Origin: Aromatoleum toluclasticum ATCC 700605
GTDB lineage: Bacteria; Pseudomonadota; Gammaproteobacteria; Burkholderiales; Rhodocyclaceae
DNA length: 64,000 nucleotides
Direction: 5' to 3'
Assembly: GCF_000378245.1 (NCBI RefSeq)
Contig: NZ_KB899500.1
Span: forward strand, 1 to 64,000
The stretch's first letter is position 1. Each line of letters opens with the position of its first letter. Positions 8,676-19,111 of this stretch are shown piece after piece. Under the pieces are notes generated by a model. The model made no database searches. It had not been told where the DNA came from and saw nothing but the letters and a program-made list of their open reading frames with translations. The position numbers were made by a program, and so were the translations under genes.

Positions 8676-9977
8676 TTGGCCGCGTATATTGCAGAGGCCC
8701 TGCCGGAGGCACCGACCTCCACCCCGACCGCTCCGCGCACCTACGCCTGGATCGTGTTCGCACTGACCTTCGGACTGCTGCTGTCCGACTACATGTCGCG
8801 CCAGGTCCTGAACGCCGTCTTTCCGGTGCTGAAGGCCGAATGGACGCTCACCGACACGCAACTGGGCTCGCTCAGCAGTATTGTCGCCCTGCTCGTCGGC
8901 CTCCTGACCTTCCCGCTTTCGGTCGTCGCCGACCGCTGGGGCCGCGTGAAGAGCGTCACCCTCATGGCCGCGCTGTGGAGCCTCGCGACCCTCGGCTGCG
9001 CGCTGGCCGCCAATTACAACCAGATGTTCATCGCCCGCTTCTGCGTCGGTGTCGGCGAGGCCGCCTACGGCAGCGTCGGCATCGCGCTGATCCTGAGCAT
9101 CTTCCCGGCCCACCTGCGTTCGACGCTCAGCAGCGCCTTCATGGCCGGCGGCCCGGTCGGCTCCGTGGTCGGCATGGCCTTCGGCGGCATCATCGCCGCG
9201 CAGCTCGGCTGGCGCTGGGCCTTCGGCGCGATGGCGGCGTTCGGGCTCGCGCTCGTGGTGCTCTACGCCCTCATCGTCCGTGAAAATCGCCTGTGCCCGC
9301 ACGGCGGGATGCGCCGCGTCGCGCAGCGCGCCGCCCGCCCCGGCCTGCGGATGATCTTCTCCGGGCTGTTCGCATCCGTCTCCGTCATCGCCGCCTACAT
9401 CGGCAGCGGGCTGCAGCTCTTCATCATGGCGTCGATGCTCGCGTGGCTGCCCAGCTTCCTCAACCGCTATTACGACCTGCCCACCGACAAGGCCGGAGTC
9501 GGCGCCGCGGTCTTCATCCTGATCGGTGCGGTCGGCATGATCGTCTGCGGCATCGTCACCGACCGCCTCAGCCGAGCCAACGCGGAGCGCAAATGGACGA
9601 TCGCGATGACCTATTCGCTGACTTCGGCCGGCCTGCTGCTCCTCGCCTTCCAGTTCCCGCCGGGCCCCGCGCAGCTGGGCCTGCTCGGCGCGGGCATGGC
9701 GATGGTCGCCGGCACCACCGGCCCGGCCGGCGCGATGGTCGCCAACCTGACCCCCGCCCCCATCCATGCGACCGCGTTCGCGACGCTGACGCTGGCGAAC
9801 AACCTGCTGGGCCTGGCCCCCGGCCCCTTCGTCACCGGCCTCATTGCCGACCGCGTCGGCCTGATGGACGCGATGCAGATGGTGCCGCTGATCGCCCTCG
9901 GGGCCGTCGCCGCCTTCGCCATCGGCAAGCGCCACTACGCCGAAGACCTCGCGCGCATCCAGGCGCAGCAACATTGA
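8676..9977 (+). CDS. MFS transporter (organic-acid/ACS-like family), TTG start
   Basis: A 433-aa polytopic membrane protein with about twelve hydrophobic segments and the MFS loop 2-3 motif (D-R-W-G-R-V-K-S). The N-terminus LLLSDYMSRQVLNAVFPVLK resembles aromatic-acid/hexuronate symporters. The start is a TTG at 8676, supported by an AGAGGAG ribosome site seven bases upstream and by the absence of a nearby in-frame ATG before the first helix. It probably imports, by proton symport, the compound degraded by the upstream dioxygenase/BKACE genes. Confidence 0.85.
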   Translation: MAAYIAEALPEAPTSTPTAPRTYAWIVFALTFGLLLSDYMSRQVLNAVFPVLKAEWTLTDTQLGSLSSIVALLVGLLTFPLSVVADRWGRVKSVTLMAALWSLATLGCALAANYNQMFIARFCVGVGEAAYGSVGIALILSIFPAHLRSTLSSAFMAGGPVGSVVGMAFGGIIAAQLGWRWAFGAMAAFGLALVVLYALIVRENRLCPHGGMRRVAQRAARPGLRMIFSGLFASVSVIAAYIGSGLQLFIMASMLAWLPSFLNRYYDLPTDKAGVGAAVFILIGAVGMIVCGIVTDRLSRANAERKWTIAMTYSLTSAGLLLLAFQFPPGPAQLGLLGAGMAMVAGTTGPAGAMVANLTPAPIHATAFATLTLANNLLGLAPGPFVTGLIADRVGLMDAMQMVPLIALGAVAAFAIGKRHYAEDLARIQAQQH

Positions 9978-10010
9978 TTTCCCGTTTCACCCTTCACCAC
10001 GCACAAGAAC

Positions 10011-10598
10011 ATGACGACAACCCCGACCATCCTCATCGTCCCCGGCCTGCGCGACCACGTCGCGGAGCACTGGCAGACCCTCCTCGAACAGAAGCTCATC
10101 GCTGCAGGCAAGCCGGCGCGCTCGGTCCCGCCGCTCGAGCACGACAAGCTGAGCCGCGACGCCCGCGTCGCGGCGCTGAACCAGGCGCTCGCCGAGATCG
10201 ACGGCCCGGTGATCCTCGTCGCGCACAGCGCCGGCGTCATGATCACCGTGCATTGGGCACAGCAGCACGATCGGCCGGTCCTCGGCGCCCTGCTCGCGGC
10301 GCCGGCCGATCTGGAATCCCCCTTCCCGCCCGGCTATCCGACCACCGACGCGCTGCGCGACAACGGCTGGCTGCCGATCCCGCGCAGTCCCCTGCCCTTC
10401 CCGAGCGTCGTCGCCGCGAGCACGAACGACCCGCTCGGCAACATCGATCGCGTGGCCGAATTCGCCTTGGCCTGGGGCAGCCGGTTCGAGAACGTCGGCG
10501 CCGTCGGCCACCTCAATCCGACGGCCGGCTTCGGCGAATGGCCTCTCGCGGAGAGCCTGATCCGGGAATTGGAACCCCAGGCGACGCACATCGCCTAG
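10011..10598 (+). CDS. Serine hydrolase of the RBBP9/YdeN alpha/beta-hydrolase family
   Basis: A 195-aa small alpha/beta hydrolase. It has the family start T-I-L-I-V-P-G-L-R, a H-W-Q-T-L-L-E segment, the nucleophile elbow V-A-H-S-A-G (Ser about residue 75), an N-D-P-L loop carrying the acid and G-H-L-N carrying the catalytic His. The length is normal for the family. Physiological substrates are poorly known; esterase activity is inferred. It is 33 bp after the MFS gene and ends the run. Confidence 0.82.
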   Translation: MTTTPTILIVPGLRDHVAEHWQTLLEQKLIAAGKPARSVPPLEHDKLSRDARVAALNQALAEIDGPVILVAHSAGVMITVHWAQQHDRPVLGALLAAPADLESPFPPGYPTTDALRDNGWLPIPRSPLPFPSVVAASTNDPLGNIDRVAEFALAWGSRFENVGAVGHLNPTAGFGEWPLAESLIRELEPQATHIA

Positions 10599-10639
10599 CG
10601 GGACGCGCTCCTTGCCGCGAGGCAGGACAGCGCGCTGAA

Positions 10640-10670
10640 CGGCGGGCACCTTGTCGAAGGCAGCCCGCCG
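10640..10670. terminator. Bidirectional stem-loop between convergent genes
   Basis: A perfect 8-bp stem (CGGCGGGC / GCCCGCCG) with a 15-nt loop lies between the converging hydrolase (stop 10598) and ureohydrolase (stop 10688) genes, where a shared terminator is expected. No strong T-tract is present on either side. Confidence 0.4.
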
Positions 10671-10687
10671 GAATCACTCGTGTCCTG

Positions 10688-11662
10688 TCACCTGTCCCTG
10701 GCCTTGCGCGCGTGGAAGATGAAGCCGATGCTGTTCATCAGCAACTGCGCGGCGAGGATCGAGGTCGTGCCGGTCGGATCGTAGGCCGGCGCGACTTCGA
10801 CCAGATCCATACCGACGATGTTGCCCCGGCTGCGCTTCGCGAGCGCCTGGATGATTTCCAGCACTTCGTAGTACAGGAAACCGCCGTGGCTCGGGGTGCC
10901 GGTGCCCGGCGCGATCGACGGGTCGAAGCCGTCGATGTCGATCGTGATGTAGTACGACACGCCCTGCGGGATCTTCGCGAGCACGCCTTCGGTGCCCAGC
11001 CGCCGCACGTCGCGCACCGACAGGATCTGGGAACCGGCTTCACGAGCGGCCATGTAGTCGTCGCGGTTCGACGACGAGACGTTGCGGATGCCGATCTGCG
11101 TCATGCCGACGATGTGGTCCATCTCCGAGGCGCGGCGCAGCGGGTTGCCGTGACCGAAGCGCACGCCGTGACGCTCATCGACAAAGTCGAGGTGCGCGTC
11201 GACATGCAGGATGTGGATCGGCCCGCGGCCTTCGAAGGCCTTGATCACCGGCGCGTGGATCGAGTGGTCGCCTCCGAGCACCAGCGGCATCGCGCCCTTC
11301 TCGAGGATCTTGCGCACCGCGAGTTCGATGTTGGCGTTGCTCTTCGCCATGTCGGTGTGCACGATGTCCGCGTCGCCGACGTCGGTGATGCGCACCTCGT
11401 CGCGCGTCAGGTACATGACGTCGTCCTCGAAGTCGTAGGCGCCCGCGTGGCCGAACGAGAACAGCGTCGAGGCCTCGCGGATGCCGCGCGGGCCGAAGCG
11501 CGCGCCCGAGCGCCACTGCGTGCCCATGTCGTTGGGCGCGCCGAGCACGGCGACGTCGGCGTCGATGTTGTCCCAATCGACGCACGGGGGGGACTTCGCG
11601 AAGGTGCAGTGCCCGACGAATGGGAGGTTGAGGCGGCCGGATTCGTAAGCGTTGTTGGACAT
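10688..11662 (-). CDS. Agmatinase/guanidinobutyrase-family ureohydrolase
   Basis: A 324-aa manganese ureohydrolase. The metal-binding motifs are complete: G-G-D-H-S (about residue 137), D-A-H-L-D-F (about 157) and D-I-D-G-F-D-P (about 248), followed by the conserved P-G-T-G-T-P-S-H-G-G. The enzyme hydrolyses a guanidino group to urea and an amine. Candidates by family are agmatine, 4-guanidinobutyrate or 3-guanidinopropionate. The neighbouring aldehyde dehydrogenase, GMC oxidoreductase, permease and LysR gene resemble the P. aeruginosa gbu/kau arrangement and make a guanidino acid more likely than agmatine, but this is inference. Confidence 0.85.
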   Translation of the reverse strand: MSNNAYESGRLNLPFVGHCTFAKSPPCVDWDNIDADVAVLGAPNDMGTQWRSGARFGPRGIREASTLFSFGHAGAYDFEDDVMYLTRDEVRITDVGDADIVHTDMAKSNANIELAVRKILEKGAMPLVLGGDHSIHAPVIKAFEGRGPIHILHVDAHLDFVDERHGVRFGHGNPLRRASEMDHIVGMTQIGIRNVSSSNRDDYMAAREAGSQILSVRDVRRLGTEGVLAKIPQGVSYYITIDIDGFDPSIAPGTGTPSHGGFLYYEVLEIIQALAKRSRGNIVGMDLVEVAPAYDPTGTTSILAAQLLMNSIGFIFHARKARDR

Positions 11663-11687
11663 GTTCGGTCTCCTGTCGAAGCGGGGG

Positions 11688-12425
11688 TCAGAAGTTGTAT
11701 TTCAGGCCGAGCACGACGGCGGCTCGCCCGAGGTTGCGCGAATCGCCGGTCATCCCGGCACCGGGGTTGTAGAAGTCGTGTTGCGCGTCGGTCGCGATCA
11801 ACGAGATGCTCGGCACCAGGCCGTCGAAATCCTTGGAGAGCGTCAGCGCAACGTCCGCATAACTCGCATCGCTCGAGAACGGCCCGCTGATGTACTGGTA
11901 ACCCACGTGCGGCACGAGTGTGTAGCCGTCGCCGAGATCGACCGTCGCGCCGAGCTCCGCGTACCAGCTCTCACCGCTGTCGGGAATCGCCAGGAAGTTC
12001 TTGCTGACGGTCCGGCTGAATTTCAGCTTCGCGACGCCGTAGCTGAGGGCCGCGTAAAGCTCGGTGGTATCGGCACCGGGATGGAGGTTGTTGTCCGGAA
12101 AGATGTAACGCAGGAAGCCGACGTCGTAGCCGATTCCGTCGATTAGCTCGCCGGCATAGCCGCCATACAGGTCGAGTTCGTAGTCGGCATTGCCGCCGGG
12201 GATGTCCTTGATCCATTGCGCCGTCGACGCGAAGGCGCCAAGGTAGAGGCCGCCGTTCGTGTAGTCCGCACCGGCCTGCAGCGCGGGATTGAAGCGGGAT
12301 TGCGACAAGCCGCGGGCGCGGTACTCGCTGACGGCGGCGACGTTCAGGACGAGGTCGGCGTGCGCCTGGCCGGCGGCCAGCACGGCGCAGAAGCCCAGTG
12401 CGCGGGCAAGGGTGCGGAGTTTCAT
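11688..12425 (-). CDS. Outer-membrane beta-barrel protein (TIGR02001-like)
   Basis: A 245-aa exported protein. The start at 12425 follows a GAGGAAC ribosome site. The first 23 residues form a signal peptide ending A-H-A, before D-L-V-L-N-V-A. The mature part begins with S-E-Y-R-A-R-G-L-S-Q-S, typical of the TorF/TIGR02001 family, has alternating polar and apolar strands, and ends in aromatic ...L-K-Y-N-F as expected for outer-membrane insertion. It sits 25 bp from the ureohydrolase start on the same strand, so it is probably a channel for the same substrate. Function in this family is not well established. Confidence 0.75.
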   Translation of the reverse strand: MKLRTLARALGFCAVLAAGQAHADLVLNVAAVSEYRARGLSQSRFNPALQAGADYTNGGLYLGAFASTAQWIKDIPGGNADYELDLYGGYAGELIDGIGYDVGFLRYIFPDNNLHPGADTTELYAALSYGVAKLKFSRTVSKNFLAIPDSGESWYAELGATVDLGDGYTLVPHVGYQYISGPFSSDASYADVALTLSKDFDGLVPSISLIATDAQHDFYNPGAGMTGDSRNLGRAAVVLGLKYNF

Positions 12426-12522
12426 CGGTGAGTTCCTCGGAATTTGGGGCGTAGGGGTCCCCGGAGGGGGCGCACAGGCCACCTCCGCGGATACGGCAAG
12501 GGGTTGAATCAGGGGATGCGGA

Positions 12523-14208
12523 TCAGACGGCCACGCGACGCGCCGGACTTCGGCTGCGCTGCTTGGTCTCCCAGTCTTCGACGAAGCCCACCGGCGCGTC
12601 GTCGGACGCGAGCATCGGCCTGCCGCGCACGATGTCGGCGGCCCGCTCGGCGACCATGATGGTGGGCGCGTTGAGGTTGCCGTTCGGCTCGGTCGGGAAC
12701 ACCGACGAGTCGATCACCCGCAGACCCTCGACACCCCGCACGCGCAGGCTCGAATCGACCACCGCCATGTCGTCCTCACCCATGCGGCAGGTGCCGCAGG
12801 GATGCATCGTCGACTCCATGTTCTCGCGCACGAAGGCGTCGATCTCGTCGTCGGTGCGCACGTCCGGCCCCGGCGCGAGCTCCTCGCCGCGGTAGCGGTC
12901 CATCGCCGGCTGGCCGACGATCTCGCGCGTGAGGCGCACGCAGCGGCGGAAGCCTTCGCGGTCAGCCTCGTGCGCCAGGTAGTTGAAGCGGATCTCCGGA
13001 TGCACGTAGGGATCGGCCGACACGAGGCGGACGTGGCCGCGGCTCTTGGGCTTGTTGGGTCCGGTCAGCACCATGAAGCCATGTCCCTCGATCGGCTTGT
13101 GGCCGTCATAGCGCATCGCCGCCGGCAGGAAGTGGAACTGGATGTCCGGCCAGCGCAGCCCCGGGGCCGAGCGGATGAAGCCGCCGGCCTCGAAGTGGTT
13201 GCTCGCGCCGAGTCCGTCGCGCTTCATCAGCCAGCGCGCGCCGATGGCCGCCTTGCCCATCAGGTCCATGTTGCCGTTGAGCGTGATGGGCTCCTTGCAG
13301 GCCCACTGGATGTAAATCTCGCTGTGGTCCTGCAGGTTGGCGCCGACGCCGGGCAAGTCGTGGCGCACCGCGACGCCGGCCCGCTGCAGCACGTCGCCCG
13401 GGCCGATGCCGGAGCGCTGCAGCAGATGCGGCGATCCGATCGGCCCCGCCGCGACCAGCACCTCGCGCCGAACGCGGACGGTACACACATCGCCACCCGT
13501 CTCGTAACGGACGCCGACCGCGCGCTTGCCTTCCATCACTATCTCGCGCGTCATCGCATGCGTGACAACCTTGAGGTTGGGCCGGTTCATCGCCGGACGC
13601 AGGTAGGCGTTCGCCGTGGACCAGCGCACGCCGTCCTTCACCGTCATGTGCATGGCGCCAAAGCCTTCCTGCATGTAGCCGTTGCAGTCCTCGGTCTTGA
13701 TGTAGCCCGCCTGCGCGCCCGCCTCGACCCAAGCGCCGTAGAGCGGGTTCGTCATGTTGTTGCCGTTGTTGGTGTGTAGCGGCCCTGCCCCGCCGCGATA
13801 GGCGTCCCCGCCGAACTTGAAGTGCTCGGCGCGCTTGAAGTACGGCAGGCAGTTGCGATAGCCCCAGCCTTCCGCGCCGAGCGATTCCCATTCATCGAAG
13901 TCGCAGGCGTGGCCGCGCATGTACACCAGTCCGTTGATCGACGACGATCCACCCAGCACCTTGCCGCGCGGGCAGTGCAGGCGCCGACCCTTCAGGTGGG
14001 TCTCGGGCACGGTCTCGTAGTGCCAGTTGAAGCGGCGGGTGTTCATCGGCAGCGAAAACGCGCTCGGCATCTGGATGATGACGCTGCGGTCGCTGCCGCC
14101 GTATTCGAGCACCAGCACGGTCACATTCGGATCTTCAGTCAGGCGGGCCGCGAGCACGCAACCCGCGGAGCCGGCACCGACCACGACGTAGTCGAAAGTC
14201 TCTTGCAT
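12523..14208 (-). CDS. betA: GMC-family FAD oxidoreductase, choline dehydrogenase-like
   Basis: A 561-aa flavoprotein of the length of choline dehydrogenase. It has the FAD Rossmann motif [10 protein letters not shown], the GMC signature in [12 protein letters not shown], the second signature around [16 protein letters not shown], and the C-terminal catalytic region H-P-C-G-T-C-R-M-G with N-L-N-A-P-T-I. Resemblance to E. coli BetA extends over the whole length (for example [11 protein letters not shown]). It oxidises a primary alcohol to the aldehyde; the aldehyde dehydrogenase at 15974 would finish the oxidation. No betI or choline transporter is adjacent, so choline is not certain to be the substrate. 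Confidence 0.82.
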   Translation of the reverse strand: MQETFDYVVVGAGSAGCVLAARLTEDPNVTVLVLEYGGSDRSVIIQMPSAFSLPMNTRRFNWHYETVPETHLKGRRLHCPRGKVLGGSSSINGLVYMRGHACDFDEWESLGAEGWGYRNCLPYFKRAEHFKFGGDAYRGGAGPLHTNNGNNMTNPLYGAWVEAGAQAGYIKTEDCNGYMQEGFGAMHMTVKDGVRWSTANAYLRPAMNRPNLKVVTHAMTREIVMEGKRAVGVRYETGGDVCTVRVRREVLVAAGPIGSPHLLQRSGIGPGDVLQRAGVAVRHDLPGVGANLQDHSEIYIQWACKEPITLNGNMDLMGKAAIGARWLMKRDGLGASNHFEAGGFIRSAPGLRWPDIQFHFLPAAMRYDGHKPIEGHGFMVLTGPNKPKSRGHVRLVSADPYVHPEIRFNYLAHEADREGFRRCVRLTREIVGQPAMDRYRGEELAPGPDVRTDDEIDAFVRENMESTMHPCGTCRMGEDDMAVVDSSLRVRGVEGLRVIDSSVFPTEPNGNLNAPTIMVAERAADIVRGRPMLASDDAPVGFVEDWETKQRSRSPARRVAV

Positions 14209-14221
14209 GTCCGTCTCCCCC

Positions 14222-15721
14222 TCACCGAACGATCGCATCGACCGCGGGCTCCACGACCGTGAGCGACTCAACGGTCGTCGCGGCGCCGGAGGTGATGCGC
14301 TCGCCATAGTCGCCGAAGCGCCGGCTGCCGAACATCCGCGTGCCCACCCACTGCACGACGGCCGCCGCGAGGAAGGCCGGCATCGACGCCGACAGCGCCG
14401 TGAAGCCCGGCCCCGCCGCCAGCGTCTGCGGATTGAACACCAGCACATAGACCGCCGAGCCCGCGACCAGCGCCGTCAGCGCAATCGGATTGAAGCCGCC
14501 CCAGTACGCGAAGGGGCTCCGCTCGGGCGACGCGAACACCGCGCGCAGGCTGATGTGCTGGCGCCGCAGCACGAAATAGTCGGCCATGCCGATCCCCGCG
14601 AGCGTCGCGTTCAGGGCCGAGGTCCACACCAGGAAGATGAAGAAGCCGTCGTAGATGCCGGGCGCCCAGAACACCACGACGAGCGGCACGACACAGAAGG
14701 CGGCGACGAGCATGTCCCACGACAGGCGCCCGAGCACCGGTCCTGCCAACTGACGTAGCCCCACGACCGACGTGTAGAGGATGTTGATCATGCTCGTGAC
14801 GTTGGCGAAGGCGATGAAGCCGAGCGCGACGATGCCGATCGCGACTCCCCCGATCGCGGTCATCCAGATCGTCGGGTCGGCGTTGCCCAGGGCAGCGGCG
14901 CCCAGCAGTCCGACGATCTCGCCCAGTGACGCTGCACCGAACACCCCGACCACGTTGGGCCAGAACGAGGTGCGCTCGTTCTTCGACAGGCGCGCGAGGT
15001 TGCCGAGATAGGGCCACCACGAGAAGCCGGCGGCCATATTCACCTCCACGGCGATCATGAAGTTGAGCCGCTTGTCCTCCGTCGGCGGCGCCAGCGCGGG
15101 CAGGCCCAGCAGCTCGGCCGGCTGATGCTGGCCGAGGATCAGCCACATCATCACGAACATCAGCAGCACCAGCGCAGGCGACATGATCATGTTGAAGAAC
15201 TTGATCGACGTCGGCCCGCGTGCGACGACGAACCCCGTCACGACGATCGCCGCCGCGGCCAGCACGGACACCAGCACGCCGTTGGCGGGTTCCGTGACGG
15301 CCTCGCCGGTCTTGAGCAGCGTGAGCATGCCGTCCACCGAGCGTCCGAACATCATGCCAAGCACGGCGAGCCAGCCGAGGGTCAGCAGCACGACCGCCAG
15401 CGCATACACGAGCCGGCTGCCATTGCGCCCGAATGTGCTGCGCAACAGCGTGAACTGCTCGACGCCGTATTTGCCGCTGGGCAGGCAGGTCGGCAGCGCG
15501 ACCAGCATCACGCCGAGGATGTTGCCGATGATGACCGCCGCGATGCCCTCGCGCGGCCCGACGAAGGCCGCGGTCGCACCGCCGATCAGGAAAGCCCAGG
15601 TCGCGATCGCGAGGGCGGAGTTGGCGTAGGTGAATTCCCAGAAACCCCACAGGCGCTCGCCGGGCAGCAGCGGGGTATCGCCGCGCTCGGCGGCCTGGCG
15701 GAAGAGTTCGGCGTTCGACAT
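14222..15721 (-). CDS. NCS1-family permease (cytosine/purine/hydantoin permease type)
   Basis: A 499-aa inner-membrane protein with about twelve hydrophobic segments and the NCS1 hallmark N-terminal region ([18 protein letters not shown]) plus [10 protein letters not shown] in the middle. Family members import nitrogenous bases, hydantoins, allantoin or related compounds. It starts one base from the stop of a 57-aa membrane gene and ends 13 bp before the GMC gene, so it is clearly in the same transcript and is the likely uptake system for the operon substrate. Confidence 0.85.
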   Translation of the reverse strand: MSNAELFRQAAERGDTPLLPGERLWGFWEFTYANSALAIATWAFLIGGATAAFVGPREGIAAVIIGNILGVMLVALPTCLPSGKYGVEQFTLLRSTFGRNGSRLVYALAVVLLTLGWLAVLGMMFGRSVDGMLTLLKTGEAVTEPANGVLVSVLAAAAIVVTGFVVARGPTSIKFFNMIMSPALVLLMFVMMWLILGQHQPAELLGLPALAPPTEDKRLNFMIAVEVNMAAGFSWWPYLGNLARLSKNERTSFWPNVVGVFGAASLGEIVGLLGAAALGNADPTIWMTAIGGVAIGIVALGFIAFANVTSMINILYTSVVGLRQLAGPVLGRLSWDMLVAAFCVVPLVVVFWAPGIYDGFFIFLVWTSALNATLAGIGMADYFVLRRQHISLRAVFASPERSPFAYWGGFNPIALTALVAGSAVYVLVFNPQTLAAGPGFTALSASMPAFLAAAVVQWVGTRMFGSRRFGDYGERITSGAATTVESLTVVEPAVDAIVR

Positions 15722-15722
15722 C

Positions 15723-15896
15723 TCACACCCCCCAAAGGTAGAAGCCGATCACCAGCGCCACGGTCAACGCGAGCACCAGGCAGTAATCGAGCGCGGTCAT
15801 CGCGCCCGGCCAGTACGGCTGGTCGGCCAGCCTTTCGTAGGCGCGCAGGCGAAGTTCCAGATCCTGCTCGCGCTCCCGATCCATTGTCGTTTGCAT
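15723..15896 (-). CDS. 57-aa single-pass membrane protein coupled to the NCS1 permease
   Basis: The start at 15896 (MQTTMDREREQDLELR) has a strong GAGGAGAC site; a longer reading would add an unconserved-looking extension. It has a charged N-terminus followed by one hydrophobic helix (C-L-V-L-A-L-T-V-A-L-V-I-G-F-Y-L). Its stop lies directly before the permease ATG, which implies translational coupling. It looks like a small accessory subunit, similar in position to the small subunits of some symporters. No family recognised. Confidence 0.65.
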   Translation of the reverse strand: MQTTMDREREQDLELRLRAYERLADQPYWPGAMTALDYCLVLALTVALVIGFYLWGV

Positions 15897-15973
15897 GTTT
15901 GTCTCCTCGTCGTCTGCAGCCGGCGTGCGTCTATTTCCTTGCGCGCGTCCGGCCACAGCGTTTATCGATGTGT

Positions 15974-17479
<1,506 letters not shown>

Positions 17480-17504
17480 GCGTTGTCTCCGTGATTGTGC
17501 GCGC

Positions 17505-17651
17505 TCAGGCGTGGGCGCGAAGGTAGGCGGTGAAGCGGGAACGATCGAGCGAAAGCGTCGACTCGACGGCATGCGGGTCGACGCGGAAGAACTTCCAGGT
17601 TGCAGGCGCGCGCTTGCTGCGACGCGCCGCGAGGGCGGGCTTGGTGGGCAT
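17505..17651 (-). CDS. 48-aa hypothetical protein upstream of the aldehyde dehydrogenase
   Basis: A short ORF with a GAGGAGACA ribosome site of the same type as its neighbours, ending 25 bp before the ALDH start. The product is basic (A-A-R-R-S-K-R-A-P-A-T-W-K-F-F-R-V-D-P near the middle) with no membrane segment and no recognised family. It is first in the minus-strand run. It may be a leader or a small regulator; a chance ORF is possible, but the ribosome site argues for translation. Confidence 0.5.
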   Translation of the reverse strand: MPTKPALAARRSKRAPATWKFFRVDPHAVESTLSLDRSRFTAYLRAHA

Positions 17652-17734
17652 TGCGGTGTCTCCTCGTTCGTTATGCGCCGCCCCGGTTCTGACGACCGGA
17701 GTCGGGCATGGGCGGACTATATTTCCGCTCTTGC

Positions 17735-17780
17735 TTCGGAAGAATAGTCGCGACAAGATGTTCACATCGGCAATTCCGAA
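17735..17780. promoter_or_regulatory. Inverted repeat in the LysR/ALDH divergent promoter
   Basis: TTCGGAA at 17735-17741 and its reverse complement TTCCGAA at 17774-17780 flank 32 bp in the gap between the 48-aa gene and the divergent LysR gene. The position suits a binding site for the LysR regulator, although the spacing is longer than a single T-N11-A box. Confidence 0.4.
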
Positions 17781-17801
17781 ATAACTCGTCGGAGCAAAGA
17801 G

Positions 17802-18704
17802 ATGAAGCAACTGCAGGACGTCGACCTGAAACTGGTCCGGGTTTTCGTCGCAGTCGTCCGCCACGGCGGCTTCTCCGCCGCGCAGGCGGCACTGAATGCC
17901 AGCCAGAGCACGATCAGCGAGCAGATGACGACGCTGGAGACCCGTCTCGGACTAAAGCTGTGCGAACGCGGACGCAGCGGCTTCCGCCTCACCGAGCACG
18001 GCCACGCGACCTATGAAGCGGCCCAGCGCCTGCTGCTCGCGGTCGAAAATTTCTGCATGGACACGAGCGTGCTCGCGCAACGCATCGCGGGACGCCTGCA
18101 ACTGGGGCTCATCGACAACACGGTCACCGACGAAGCGTCGCCGATCCTCGCGGCCGTGCAACGCTTCCTCGCACTCGGCCACGACGTGCAGATCGACATC
18201 TACATCGGCAGCCCGGCCGAACTGGAAGCCCGCATCCTCGACGGCCGCCTCCACGTCGCGATCGGCCACTTCCCGCTGCAGGTCGCAGGCCTCGACTACA
18301 CCCCCGTCTACGACGAAGCCGACGGTCTCTTCTGCGGCCAGGGCCATCCGCTCCACGCCGCAGACGACGACGGCGAGGCGCTGGACGAACTGATCTCGAC
18401 GAGCCGTATCGTCGCGCGCGCCTACATGCAGGAAAGGGATCTGCACCTGCTCAAGGCAAACGTGGCAGCCGCGACCGTGGACAACGTCGAGGCGCAGGCC
18501 ATCCTGATCCTCTCCGGTGCCTACATCGGCTTCCTGCCTCTGCACTACGCACAACGCTGGGTCGATCGCGGGCGCATGCGCCGGTTACGCGCACGAAATC
18601 TCGAAAACCGGTGGCCCTTCTCGATCGTCACCCGTCGGAGCCAGGCAATGCCAGCCGTGCTGCGGGCCTTCGTCGACGGGTTGTTGGGGCTGAGCGGAGT
18701 GTGA
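17802..18704 (+). CDS. LysR-family transcriptional regulator
   Basis: A 300-aa LTTR. The N-terminal winged helix (D-L-K-L-V-R-V-F-V-A-V-V-R-H-G-G-F-S-A-A-Q, then S-Q-S-T-I-S-E-Q-M) is followed by a periplasmic-binding-like effector domain. It is divergent from the ALDH/permease/GMC/ureohydrolase run with a 150-bp shared promoter region, the classical arrangement for a pathway-specific activator. GbuR of P. aeruginosa guanidinobutyrate metabolism is a LysR protein, which supports but does not prove the guanidino-acid idea. Confidence 0.88.
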   Translation: MKQLQDVDLKLVRVFVAVVRHGGFSAAQAALNASQSTISEQMTTLETRLGLKLCERGRSGFRLTEHGHATYEAAQRLLLAVENFCMDTSVLAQRIAGRLQLGLIDNTVTDEASPILAAVQRFLALGHDVQIDIYIGSPAELEARILDGRLHVAIGHFPLQVAGLDYTPVYDEADGLFCGQGHPLHAADDDGEALDELISTSRIVARAYMQERDLHLLKANVAAATVDNVEAQAILILSGAYIGFLPLHYAQRWVDRGRMRRLRARNLENRWPFSIVTRRSQAMPAVLRAFVDGLLGLSGV

Positions 18705-18880
18705 GGCCTAACCCGTAGGGTGCCGCCGATGCCTGCCGCTATGGGTGGCTGTTCCAGCGTCAGAAGGTCGAGGTGTCGCCGCTCAGGATGTGAAGTTGCC
18801 CAAAATGGGCATAGGTGCGGCGCCGGAGAAATCCGGCTTTTTTGCGCCATCTGGAAACGTAGAATGACGTTCTACGAAAC

Positions 18881-18910
18881 AAAAAAGCCCTGAAAACTCA
18901 GGGCTTTAAT
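18881..18910 (-). terminator. Rho-independent terminator of tRNA-Ser
   Basis: Read on the minus strand, AAAGCCCTGA / TCAGGGCTTT form a stem with a short loop, followed by a run of T, directly downstream of the tRNA-Ser 3' end. A textbook intrinsic terminator. Confidence 0.85.
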
Positions 18911-18918
18911 GTGTATTC

Positions 18919-19009
18919 TGGCGGAGAGAGCGGGATTCGAACCCGCGTTGGGATGTTATCCCAAACACGCTTTCCAGGCGTGCGACTTAAACCACTCATC
19001 CATCTCTCC
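18919..19009 (-). tRNA. tRNA-Ser (anticodon GGA)
   Basis: A 91-nt class II tRNA including an encoded CCA. The acceptor stem GGAGAGA pairs with TCTCTCC, the anticodon loop reads C-C-T-G-G-A-A-A-G with GGA as anticodon, a long variable arm is present, and the T-arm is GCGGGTTCGAATCCCGC. Confidence 0.95.
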
Positions 19010-19111
19010 GTGGAAGGCGCGCATTGTAGCAGAACGCCCGTGATACGGAACCCCATTTTCGCGTTCCGCGGAGAATTCCGGCACTTCCACTCGTGCGCAG
19101 TCGCAGTCTGC

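Noticed and set aside
9293-11890. 865-codon plus-strand ORF
   Set aside because: It crosses the MFS, hydrolase and ureohydrolase genes in a wrong frame, with Arg/Pro/His-rich composition.
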